From CAZLWA01 sp964563165 (GTDB lineage: Bacteria; CLD3; SB21), in contig CAZLWA010000041.1 in the NCBI GenBank assembly GCA_964563165.1, forward strand, positions 1 through 17,852: 17,852 nt of DNA. The letters run 5' to 3'. A model generated the notes under the pieces. It did not search any database. It was not told where the DNA came from and saw only the letters and a program-made list of their open reading frames with translations. Positions within the stretch are counted from its first letter, which is position 1. Each line of letters opens with the position of its first letter. Below, one piece after another: positions 1-7,933 of this stretch. The position numbers and the translations under genes are program-made.

Positions 1-423
1 GTGATGCTCGGCGAGCAGACGGTTGACCAATTCTCCTGCGACGACAAGGGTCTCCTTATTCGCAAGGCCGATATTCTTACCCGTCTTGATCGCCTCCAGC
101 GTGGGCAGCAGGCCGGCAATCCCTACGATCGCGCCGACCATTATGTCAAAATCCTCTTCACGTGCCAAAACCCTTAAACTTTCCTTGCCGCAGAGAATTT
201 TGATTCCGGTTTTAGATAATTTTTCCTTCAAAATTCCCATACCGTCGTCTAGGCACAGGCCCACAGCCCGGGGCTTGAATTCCAGCGCCTGTTCGGCGAG
301 GAGCGCGGCGTTGGTATTAGCCGTTAGGCACACCACCTGAAAACGGCCGGGGTTATTCCGAACGACTTCCAGCGCACTGACGCCGATCGATCCGGTGGAA
401 CCAAATATGCCGAGTTTTTTCAT
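1..423 (-). CDS. dxr: 1-deoxy-D-xylulose 5-phosphate reductoisomerase, N-terminal part (cut by window edge)
   Basis: DXR converts 1-deoxy-D-xylulose 5-phosphate to 2-C-methyl-D-erythritol 4-phosphate with NADPH, the first committed step of the MEP isoprenoid pathway in the cytoplasm. Reading the minus strand from the ATG at 423 gives 141 codons without a stop to the window edge. The protein opens MKKLGIFGSTGSIG, the NADPH-binding glycine motif of the family. A DIMVGAIVGIAGLLPT segment near residue 95 and an ANKETLV motif near residue 123 follow, both hallmarks of DXR. The catalytic and C-terminal domains lie outside the window. The gene is divergent from addA, with 158 bases between the two chosen starts. 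Identification is firm; only completeness is unknown. Confidence 0.96.
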   Translation of the reverse strand, partial: MKKLGIFGSTGSIGVSALEVVRNNPGRFQVVCLTANTNAALLAEQALEFKPRAVGLCLDDGMGILKEKLSKTGIKILCGKESLRVLAREEDFDIMVGAIVGIAGLLPTLEAIKTGKNIGLANKETLVVAGELVNRLLAEHH

Positions 424-517
424 AGCTGACTATCTCAATAGACTCACAACGTTGTTACGCGCAGAATAATACTAAAAAAATATCATGATTACAAAGCAAA
501 AACGCGCCTTCCTTCGG

Positions 518-530
518 GAGAAATTTTCTC
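518..530. promoter_or_regulatory. Short AT-rich inverted repeat in the dxr/addA divergent spacer
   Basis: GAGAAA and TTTCTC form a perfect 6-bp inverted repeat around a single T. It overlaps a CGGGAG sequence and sits immediately before the upstream alternative ATG (531) of addA. It could be a small operator or a weak 5'-UTR hairpin, but it is short and may be chance. The rest of the 424-581 spacer is AT-rich; it presumably holds promoters for both genes, but I see no convincing -35/-10 pair. Confidence 0.25.
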
Positions 531-581
531 ATGTATTTTGTGAATAAACTTTTCTATTATAGCCGAAACAAAATCCCGCCT

Positions 582-3500
582 ATGTTCAAGATCTATAAAT
601 CGTCAGCAGGTTCCGGCAAAACCTACACTCTGGTCAAGGAGTACCTGAAAATCGCTTTGTCCGGCGAAGAAAACTATCGCCATATTCTCGCAATCACATT
701 TACCAACAAAGCAGCTTCGGAAATGAAAGGACGGATCATGTCCGCACTCAGGGATTTTTCCAATCCCGGCGGCGTCACAGGCCTGTCAAAAGCCCTGCTG
801 GAAGACCTGTCAAAGGAATTCAAATCAGACGAATCGCAAATAAAGACCGCTTCAGAGGTTTTGCTGAACAATATTTTGCATAACTATTCCGATTTCGCGG
901 TTTCGACGATCGACAGTTTCGTTCACAGGATCGTGCGCACGTTTGTTCACGATTTGCAATTGCCGTGGAATTTCGAAGTGGAAGTGGACGATGACCAATT
1001 GTTAAGCCGGGCCGTTGATTCATTGATCAGCCGTGTGGGTAATGACGACAACTTGACCGCGGCTCTCGTTGAATTTTCCGAAGCCCGGGCGGATGAAGGA
1101 AAAAACTGGAATATCGAAAGAGACCTGAAGGGTTTGACAAAGACGCTCCTGCAAGAAGAAAGTATCCCTTATATCGAAAAATTGAAAGGCATTACGGTCA
1201 ATGAATTCATTGACTGGGCACGGCGCATTTCGGCGCTGAAGAAAAAATTCAATGATTCGATCGAGACGGCGGCCAAAGAAGCGTTACAACTGATCGATTC
1301 GAACGGATTGAACGCTAAAGATTTTAGTTTGGGAATCTATAATTTCTTGCATCGGCTTTCCGGAGAGGTAAATATCGACAACCTGGATTTTGGTGCTAAT
1401 GTGTCGAATGCCGTCGAAAAAAACATGTGGTATCCCAAATCGAATAAGAATTTCAAAAAACAAAAAGTCATAGCTGAAATCGCGCCCAAATTGCAAGGCC
1501 TACTTAAGCGGATCGATGAGACCAAACGGAAGCATCTAAACGACTATATTTTATGCGATCTGCTTTCAAAAAACATCTATTCCATGGCGCTCCTGAATGA
1601 AATCGAGAGAGTATTCGAGGAGTTAAAAATTGAAAAGAAGGTCCTTCACATTTCCGAATTCAACAAGCGGGTCAACCGGATCGTCTCCACAGAATCCGTG
1701 CCTTTTATTTACGAGCGGCTCGGTGAAAAATACAAAAATTTTCTGATCGACGAATTTCAAGACACCTCCGTGCTGCAATGGCATAACTTCCTGCCGCTGA
1801 TAGAAAATGCGTTGGCGGAAGGTCACTTCAATATGATCGTAGGCGACGGAAAACAGGCGATCTATCGTTTTCGGGGCGGCGATGTAAATCAATTTAATCT
1901 GCTGCCGAAGGTCCAAAACAGTGAACAGAACGCCATTCTCAAGGAGCGCGAAGATGCATTGATCCGCGAGCATCGGTTTGAGAATTTGAGAATGAACTAC
2001 CGGAGCAAAGAGGCCATTGTCCGGTTTACGAATGATCTATTCACCTACCTTGCCGGCATGGACGATTTCTCTTACAAGAACATCTATGCGGGACATCGCC
2101 AGGAAACGTCTCCGGGACAAAAGGGCGGATATGTCTCCGTTGAATTCTCACCTTATGAGCAAAGCAAGGTAAGGAGTCCGAACGACCACTACCAGAGCGT
2201 CATCGCATTGATCACGGATTGTGTCCGAAGCGGATATGATCTGAAAGATGTCGCCCTTTTGTTCCGCAACAACGATGAAGCGAGCGCGGCCGCACGTTTC
2301 CTGATTAACAACCGCATCGATGTCATTTCCTCGGAATCGCTGCTGATCGGTAAATCGATCGACGTGCAGTTCATGCTTGCGGTATTCCGTTATGTTCGGG
2401 ATCCCCAGGATCAGATTGCTAAGGCGGAGATCCTTTATTTTCTCTTCAATGCAACTTCCGTTAAGTCCTCTTCCCTGAATCAGTTTTTTCACTCCGCCGT
2501 AAAGAACATGAATTTTCAAAAGATATTGAATGACCTCGGGTTTGATTTTAATCCTGCTTTGGTCCGCGTCTATGCGTTGTACGAGACGGCGGAAAAAATC
2601 ATACAGACTTTCCGGCTTACGGAGAAGCCCAATATATTCATTCAGCATTTTCTGGATATGGTATTGGAATACTCGGGCACGCACAACAACAGCATGGATG
2701 ATTTTCTCGCGTGGTGGGACGATAACGAGTCTCGGTTTTATATTACCATTCCCGAAGGTGTCAATGCCGTAACTATTTCAACCATTCACAAGGCAAAAGG
2801 ACTTGAATTTCCCGTCGTCATTTTGCCGCACGCGGACTGGCGAATTGAAAAGACCAAGGATTCTATTTGGGTCGAACTCGACAAGGACTACTCTCCCCCT
2901 TGCGTCTTTATGCCCGTCCAAAAGGCTTTGGCTGAAACCGAACTCAAGACCATATATGAAGAAGAGAAACAGAAAACTTTTCTGGACAACTTGAATTTCC
3001 TTTATGTTGCGCTGACGCGCGCGAAGGACCGGCTTTACCTTTTCAGCCAACTGACGAAGAGCGAACCCGATCCGCGCAGTAGTATTGCCGGGCTGCTCGT
3101 TCATCACCTGAAAGGCGGCCGTATCTGGCCGGACATAAACATGTCCTATGAATTCGGAACGAAGGCGCGAAAATCCGAAACGAAGAGCGATGTTTCGCGG
3201 AAATACGAACTCGAAAATTTTTATTCAACAACGTGGAGATCGAAGATCATCATTAAATTCCATTCGGAAAAAACAGATTGGGGCAATTTAGTCCATGATG
3301 TTTTGGCCCGGATAAAATCTCCAAAAGATGATCGTCAAGCGCTGGACGACATGGTTCTCGAAGGCGTTTTGAGCGAAGATTCAAGATCCAAATTGGAAGC
3401 GCACATCCGACGCCTGTTAGAGCGAAAAGACGTCCTGCCTTTCTTTGAAGAAGATCTGGATGTAAAAACAGAAGCGGAAATCATTCTGCCGGATCATTCG

Positions 3501-3695
3501 CTCATTCGGCTTGACCGGATCGTGTTCAAGAAAGACCTGACGACGATCCTTGATTTTAAAACCGGAAGCGAGGAGCCGGATCACCATCTGCAGTTGAAGA
3601 AATACCGCACCGCCGTTGCGGATTTAGGTTATCCTAACGTCGAAGCGTATTTAATTTACACCGATGAAGAAAAATCAGTCAAGGTGGGCGCATGA
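582..3695 (+). CDS. addA: AddA-type UvrD/Rep family helicase-nuclease
   Basis: This is the helicase-nuclease subunit of an AddAB double-strand-break resection complex, functional equivalent of RecBCD. It unwinds and degrades DNA ends and prepares 3' tails for RecA. All SF1A motifs are visible: Walker A (SSAGSGKT, K13), motif Ia (ITFTNKAA), Walker B (LIDEFQD, D390 E391), motif III (GDGKQAIYRFRGGD), motif IV (NYRS), motif V (STIHKAKGLEFPVV) and motif VI (YVALTRAKDR, R813). The C-terminal PD-(D/E)XK nuclease shows GNLVHDVL, LDRIVF (D978) and LDFKTG (D991, K993), so both activities look intact. I chose the ATG at 582 because homologues of this type, as I recall them, begin a few residues before Walker A. 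An ATG at 531, ten bases after a CGGGAG, would add 17 residues of non-family sequence and remains possible. The stop overlaps the addB start (ATGA), implying translational coupling. Length is 1037 residues. Confidence 0.93.
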   Translation: MFKIYKSSAGSGKTYTLVKEYLKIALSGEENYRHILAITFTNKAASEMKGRIMSALRDFSNPGGVTGLSKALLEDLSKEFKSDESQIKTASEVLLNNILHNYSDFAVSTIDSFVHRIVRTFVHDLQLPWNFEVEVDDDQLLSRAVDSLISRVGNDDNLTAALVEFSEARADEGKNWNIERDLKGLTKTLLQEESIPYIEKLKGITVNEFIDWARRISALKKKFNDSIETAAKEALQLIDSNGLNAKDFSLGIYNFLHRLSGEVNIDNLDFGANVSNAVEKNMWYPKSNKNFKKQKVIAEIAPKLQGLLKRIDETKRKHLNDYILCDLLSKNIYSMALLNEIERVFEELKIEKKVLHISEFNKRVNRIVSTESVPFIYERLGEKYKNFLIDEFQDTSVLQWHNFLPLIENALAEGHFNMIVGDGKQAIYRFRGGDVNQFNLLPKVQNSEQNAILKEREDALIREHRFENLRMNYRSKEAIVRFTNDLFTYLAGMDDFSYKNIYAGHRQETSPGQKGGYVSVEFSPYEQSKVRSPNDHYQSVIALITDCVRSGYDLKDVALLFRNNDEASAAARFLINNRIDVISSESLLIGKSIDVQFMLAVFRYVRDPQDQIAKAEILYFLFNATSVKSSSLNQFFHSAVKNMNFQKILNDLGFDFNPALVRVYALYETAEKIIQTFRLTEKPNIFIQHFLDMVLEYSGTHNNSMDDFLAWWDDNESRFYITIPEGVNAVTISTIHKAKGLEFPVVILPHADWRIEKTKDSIWVELDKDYSPPCVFMPVQKALAETELKTIYEEEKQKTFLDNLNFLYVALTRAKDRLYLFSQLTKSEPDPRSSIAGLLVHHLKGGRIWPDINMSYEFGTKARKSETKSDVSRKYELENFYSTTWRSKIIIKFHSEKTDWGNLVHDVLARIKSPKDDRQALDDMVLEGVLSEDSRSKLEAHIRRLLERKDVLPFFEEDLDVKTEAEIILPDHSLIRLDRIVFKKDLTTILDFKTGSEEPDHHLQLKKYRTAVADLGYPNVEAYLIYTDEEKSVKVGA

Positions 3696-6508
3696 TCAAG
3701 TCCTTTCTATCGGAATTAGCCGCCGACGTTGATCGGAGATTCCCCGACGCGAGCGGCTTGTGCATTGTTTTTCAAAATCAGCGGGCCAGGGTTTTTTTCA
3801 AACATCACCTCCGGCTTCTCAAGGAACGCACCGCGTGGATGCCTGAAATCTATACGATTGAGGAATTTGTCCAGCGTTTGACTCCTCTGAAGATCCTTGA
3901 TCCGACCGACCTGCTATTTGAATTCTACCGCGTTTACAAAGAGACCGGCGGAACGGATACGTTTGAACAATTTTTTCAATGGGGGCCGATCCTGATCGAC
4001 GATTTCAATGATGCCGACCATTATCTCGTTTCCGCGAAAAAATTATTCAGTTATCTGACGGATGCGAAAGCCATGGAGCTTTGGGATCCCGAAGACGGGG
4101 TCCTGACGGATTTTCAGGCGCGGTATCTTTTTTTCTGGCGCTCGTTTGAAAAATGGTACGAGGCGTTCCGGAATCGTTTGATCGAACAGCGCAAAGCTTA
4201 TCAGGGCCTCGCGTTTCGCGACACCGCCGAAAACATCAAAGAGAGAATTGACAAGAGCCCGTGGAGCAAGATCCTGTTTGCCGGCTTTAACGCGCTCAGC
4301 AACGCGGAAGAAAAAATTATCCGAACGCTCATTCAATCCGGTAAGGCGGAAACGGCATGGGATGCCGACCGCTATTACACGCGCAACGAATCCCATGAAG
4401 CCGGACGGTTCATCAGAAAATACCTGAAAGAATGGCATTTGGGAAATGAAAAAAATGAAACTGATTTTTTCTCCGATCCCGAAAAGAATGTTCGCGTTAT
4501 CGGCATCGCGCGCGCGGCCGGTCAGGCCAAAGTTGCAGGCGATATATTGGCTGAATTGCAAAAAGAAACGCCGGATATGGATCAGACGGCCGTCGTACTG
4601 GCCGACGAAAGTTTGCTTTTTCCCGTCCTGCATTCGATCCCCGATGCGATCGCATCCGTCAATGTCAGTATGGGATTGCCGCTCAGGCATACTCCCCTGT
4701 TTGATTTTGTTGAAGCCTTTTTTGATCTACACGAGAATGCCGATCGGTTTCAGCGTGCCGAAGACATGTTTAATAATAAATTCTATTACAAGGATGTGGT
4801 GAAGATCCTCCGTCATCCGTTCATGAAGTTCCTCGATCCGAAAGGGCTGTTCCGGTCCATAACAGATCCCATTCGTAAGGAAAATAACTTATTCCTGAGT
4901 TTGAAGGAACTTAAGACGGGTATCCAGGCTCTGCATTTACCGTTCGCTGTTCGCCTGTTCGATCCCTGGACCGATATCAAAGGCGCGATCGGTTTCTTCC
5001 GGGAATTATTCCGGGAGATGAGGGAGCGTATTCTTGACACAGAATTCCACAAGGCGGAACTTGAATATCTGAACGCGTTTTCCAGGATTCTAAATCGGAT
5101 CGAGTCCCTGACGGACACGTATTCAACCGATATGAACATCAAGAGTTTTCGAATCCTGACGCGGGAGATCATGAGTATGACCCGTCTGCCTTTTACCGGG
5201 GAGCCTTTGCAGGGGCTGCAGATCATGGGCATGCTTGAAACCCGTTCGATCGATTTCGAAAATGTGATCATGCTCTCGGTTAATGAGAACATACTGCCTT
5301 CCGCGAAGACCACGAATTCTCTTATTCCGTTCGACATCCGGCGCGAATTCGGTCTGCCAACTTATAGAGAAAAGGACGCGATATTTGCTTATAATTTCTA
5401 CCGCCTTTTGCAGCGCGCCAAGAATATCTTTTTGCTGTATAACACGGAAACCGATATTTTCGGTAAAGGCGAGGTCAGCCGGTTTGTTGCGCAGCTGATG
5501 GTTGAGTGGCCCCGGTATAATTCAAAGATCAAGATCCACGAATCTTTTTTCTCGTTGCCCGTTTCCGATCACAGCCTGAATAAGGATCACGGCACCATCG
5601 CTATCGGAAAAGACGAATCCGTTCTCAAGAAACTTCACGCAGTTTTTCAGTCCGGTATCAGCCCCACGCGTTTGAATAGCTATATCCTTTGTCCCCTTCA
5701 GTTCTATTTTCGATATGTCGCCGGCATCCGTGAGACCGATGAAATAGAAGAGAGCGTTGAAGCCGGCACGCTGGGCAGCGTCATTCACAAGGCATTGGAA
5801 GACCTATTCACAGAATTTGTCGGAAAAACGGTTCGGCCGGAAGACGTGGATGCGATGAATTCCCGCACTCCGTCCGCAGTGCGGAAAGCCTATGCAGATG
5901 TCTACAAGAAAGGAGACATTGATTTCGGAAAAAATCACCTCCTGCTTCATATCACGATAAAACTGGTCAGAGATTTTCTTGAAAAACAGCGTAACCTGCT
6001 GAGCAAAACGGAGATCCTTTTTCTGGAGAAGAACCTGCGCGCTGAATTGCCCGTCGGCTCTTCAAAGATAGTGTTAACAGGCAAGATCGATCGCGCGGAG
6101 CGAACGGACGGAGACATTACGATCATCGATTACAAAACCGGCGGCGTCAAGGATAAAGACCTGGCAGCGGCCAGTATTTCTGATGCCGTTTTCGATTCCG
6201 ACCTGTCGAAGAGCTTTCAACTGCTGTGCTATGCCTATCTGTACAGGAAGAATTTTGATTCCGACAAGAACATCCATCCCCGCATTTACACTTTCCGCGA
6301 TCTCAAGGATGGTTATAGGACGCTCACCGTCGGTGATAAACCATTTTCCGCGGAAATGCTGGATGCATTTGAATCCGAACTCAAGAATTTGTTTTCCGTT
6401 ATTCTGGATCCCAATGAAAAATTCATACAGACGCCGAAGATCGGGAACTGCCAGTATTGCGAGTTCAATACCCTTTGCCGGCGGGAGCCCGTCAAAAATA
6501 AGTTTTGA
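3692..6508 (+). CDS. addB: AddB-type PD-(D/E)XK nuclease with Fe-S cluster (Bacteroidetes-type, degenerate helicase)
   Basis: This is the partner of AddA and supplies the second nuclease of the complex. The C-terminal nuclease shows GSVIHKALEDLF, LTGKIDR (D800), IIDYKTGG (D813, K815) and QLLCYAYLY. Four cysteines fit the AddB 4Fe-4S staple: C667 in SYILCPLQF, then C920, C923 and C929 in a C-x2-C-x5-C arrangement at the C-terminus. The N-terminal helicase-like half has no GKT/GKS Walker A; the equivalent stretch reads IVFQNQRARVFFKHHL, and a degenerate LIDDFND stands where Walker B would be. Motor activity is therefore expected only from AddA. The lack of Walker A matches the form found in Bacteroidota, as I recall it, and differs from B. 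subtilis AddB, which has one. AAGGTGG about 5 bases before the ATG serves as ribosome binding site inside the end of addA. Length is 938 residues. Confidence 0.92.
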   Translation: MIKSFLSELAADVDRRFPDASGLCIVFQNQRARVFFKHHLRLLKERTAWMPEIYTIEEFVQRLTPLKILDPTDLLFEFYRVYKETGGTDTFEQFFQWGPILIDDFNDADHYLVSAKKLFSYLTDAKAMELWDPEDGVLTDFQARYLFFWRSFEKWYEAFRNRLIEQRKAYQGLAFRDTAENIKERIDKSPWSKILFAGFNALSNAEEKIIRTLIQSGKAETAWDADRYYTRNESHEAGRFIRKYLKEWHLGNEKNETDFFSDPEKNVRVIGIARAAGQAKVAGDILAELQKETPDMDQTAVVLADESLLFPVLHSIPDAIASVNVSMGLPLRHTPLFDFVEAFFDLHENADRFQRAEDMFNNKFYYKDVVKILRHPFMKFLDPKGLFRSITDPIRKENNLFLSLKELKTGIQALHLPFAVRLFDPWTDIKGAIGFFRELFREMRERILDTEFHKAELEYLNAFSRILNRIESLTDTYSTDMNIKSFRILTREIMSMTRLPFTGEPLQGLQIMGMLETRSIDFENVIMLSVNENILPSAKTTNSLIPFDIRREFGLPTYREKDAIFAYNFYRLLQRAKNIFLLYNTETDIFGKGEVSRFVAQLMVEWPRYNSKIKIHESFFSLPVSDHSLNKDHGTIAIGKDESVLKKLHAVFQSGISPTRLNSYILCPLQFYFRYVAGIRETDEIEESVEAGTLGSVIHKALEDLFTEFVGKTVRPEDVDAMNSRTPSAVRKAYADVYKKGDIDFGKNHLLLHITIKLVRDFLEKQRNLLSKTEILFLEKNLRAELPVGSSKIVLTGKIDRAERTDGDITIIDYKTGGVKDKDLAAASISDAVFDSDLSKSFQLLCYAYLYRKNFDSDKNIHPRIYTFRDLKDGYRTLTVGDKPFSAEMLDAFESELKNLFSVILDPNEKFIQTPKIGNCQYCEFNTLCRREPVKNKF

Positions 6509-6544
6509 GTTGGAAACATATGTTAAAATTCTTACCTTTTACTT

Positions 6545-6572
6545 GTCGTTCCGGGCGTAGCGAGGAATCCCC
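6545..6572. repeat. Probable degenerate dispersed repeat (TTCCGGGCGTAGCGAGGAA core)
   Basis: The 94-base spacer between addB and the dGTPase gene contains a 19-base core at 6549-6567 that folds as an imperfect hairpin: outer arms TTCC/GGAA, two mismatches, then GC/GC around a GTA loop. It closely resembles the ATTCCGAGCG-n-AGCGAGGAAT sequences that I recall recurring in spacers of many environmental bacterial genomes. Only this one copy is seen here, so the repeat call rests on resemblance and not on copies in this window. Confidence 0.45.
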
Positions 6573-6602
6573 TTTTCAATCAAGAAACTAAGCCTTTGTT
6601 TA

Positions 6603-7871
6603 ATGACCAATCAATTTTACTCCGAATTTGATTTTGAACTTGTGAATCCGGATGAGCCGCGCACGCCGGACGAGCGTACGCCGTTCCAGCAGGATCGCGA
6701 CCGGATTATTTATACGTCGTCTTTTCGGCGATTGCAGGCGAAGACCCAGGTTTTTTTTTCCGGCGAGTACGATTTTTACCGAACCCGGCTCACGCACTCG
6801 ATCGAAGTGGCGCAGATCGGACGTTCGATCTGCCATTACCTGCGCCGGAAAAGCCCGCTGATGTCTGAAGACCGCTATATTGACCCGGAATTGGTCGAGG
6901 CGATCTGCCTGGCCCACGATATCGGGCATCCGCCGTTCGGCCACGCCGGTGAAGGCACGATCCATGAGCTCATGAGGACCTACGGGGGATTTGAAGGCAA
7001 TGCGCAAACCCTGCGCCTCATCACGGAGACAATTTATTCAGCCGGCGCCGGCCGCGAAGGCATGAATCCCACACGCGCGTTCGTGGACGGAGTCATGAAA
7101 TACAAAATGCTCTTCGGGAACTCCGTCGGCCGCCCGGAAAATCATTTTCTGTACGACGACCAGGAAAAATACGTCAAATTTATTTTCGGGGACAACGCGC
7201 TGCCCGGAAATTTGCGGGAAGAAGATGAACTGAATAATTTCCGGAGCATCGAATGTCAGATCATGGATTGGGCGGATGATACCGCGTACTCGATCAATGA
7301 CCTGATGGACGGCATCAGTTCGGGTCTTATCACGATACAGAAGATCGAAAAATGGAGCGAAGAAAAAAATCTCAGGGATTCGGATCACATCCGTGAAATC
7401 CTGGACGCGATCAAATTCCGCAGTGTGAGCCGCACTTTCAGCCGCAAGATCGGCGAATTCATACGCGCGTGCCGGCTCGCCGAAGATACGAATTTCATGA
7501 GCAAGGCGACTTATCGTTACCGCTTCCGTCTGGAGACCGATCCTGAGGTCCGCGGCGAAGTGGAACTTTATAAAACGTTATCGCAGGAACTGGTATTTTT
7601 TTCTCCCGAGATCTACCAGCTCGAGCACAAACGCGATTTTATTTTGCGGCAGATTTTTCAAACTTTTTTTCAGAATTACCTGGCCGTCAGGGATTCCAAA
7701 ATCGTTCTGCTCCCCAACGACGTGGAAAAAGCGGTTCGTTCGGAACCCGTGACTGCCCGGCGCGCGCGACTGATCTGCGACTATATTGCCGGGATGACCG
7801 ACGGCTTTGCCGTGCGCACCTATAAACGGCTCTACGATCCGGATTTCGGATCTTTTATGGATCTGGTGTAA
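6603..7871 (+). CDS. dgt: dGTPase-like HD-domain deoxynucleoside triphosphate triphosphohydrolase
   Basis: This enzyme hydrolyses dNTPs (classically dGTP) to the deoxynucleoside and tripolyphosphate, adjusting dNTP pools in the cytoplasm. The HD-domain metal ligands are visible: H65 in RLTHSIEVA, H105-D106 in LAHDIGHPPFGHAGE (with H109 and H114 also present), and the aspartate cluster in MDWADDTAYS (D222-D226). The start of the protein, with ERTPFQQDRDRIIYTSSFRRLQ split across residues 24-44, is typical of the Dgt family. The 422-residue length fits the shorter family members rather than the roughly 505-residue E. coli Dgt. No clear Shine-Dalgarno sequence precedes the ATG, but the protein start fits the family. 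It follows addB after 94 bases and may be in the same transcription unit. Substrate preference cannot be read from the sequence. Some dGTPases of this type have been shown to act against phage, but nothing here indicates that role. Confidence 0.92.
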   Translation: MTNQFYSEFDFELVNPDEPRTPDERTPFQQDRDRIIYTSSFRRLQAKTQVFFSGEYDFYRTRLTHSIEVAQIGRSICHYLRRKSPLMSEDRYIDPELVEAICLAHDIGHPPFGHAGEGTIHELMRTYGGFEGNAQTLRLITETIYSAGAGREGMNPTRAFVDGVMKYKMLFGNSVGRPENHFLYDDQEKYVKFIFGDNALPGNLREEDELNNFRSIECQIMDWADDTAYSINDLMDGISSGLITIQKIEKWSEEKNLRDSDHIREILDAIKFRSVSRTFSRKIGEFIRACRLAEDTNFMSKATYRYRFRLETDPEVRGEVELYKTLSQELVFFSPEIYQLEHKRDFILRQIFQTFFQNYLAVRDSKIVLLPNDVEKAVRSEPVTARRARLICDYIAGMTDGFAVRTYKRLYDPDFGSFMDLV

Positions 7872-7878
7872 TTCACTT

Positions 7879-7908
7879 CCCGCGAAATACGCGAAAGCGC
7901 ACGAAAAA
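7879..7908. repeat. Short imperfect tandem CGCGAAA repeat in the dgt/rmuC spacer
   Basis: The spacer carries three imperfect units in a row: CGCGAAATA, CGCGAAAG and CGCACGAAAAA, introduced by CC. This resembles a CGCGAAATACGCGAAAG-type sequence that I recall from intergenic regions of many unrelated bacterial genomes. No second copy is seen in this window. It ends about 15 bases before the rmuC ribosome binding site. Confidence 0.45.
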
Positions 7909-7922
7909 TTTATAAATTATTT

Positions 7923-7926
7923 AGGA
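7923..7926 (+). promoter_or_regulatory. Ribosome binding site of rmuC
   Basis: AGGA lies 7 bases before the ATG at 7934 but only 1 base before the in-frame ATG at 7928. Spacing favours 7934 as the true start and shortens the protein by two residues. Confidence 0.55.
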
Positions 7927-7933
7927 CATGAAT

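Noticed and set aside
23..340. 105-codon plus-strand open frame at the left edge
   Set aside because: It is opposite to dxr, whose motifs are clear; the translation is low-quality serine/arginine-rich sequence.
4043..4690. 215-codon open frame on the minus strand inside addB
   Set aside because: It lies antisense to a well-supported gene, its translation shows no recognisable domain, and the addB frame carries family motifs before and after it.
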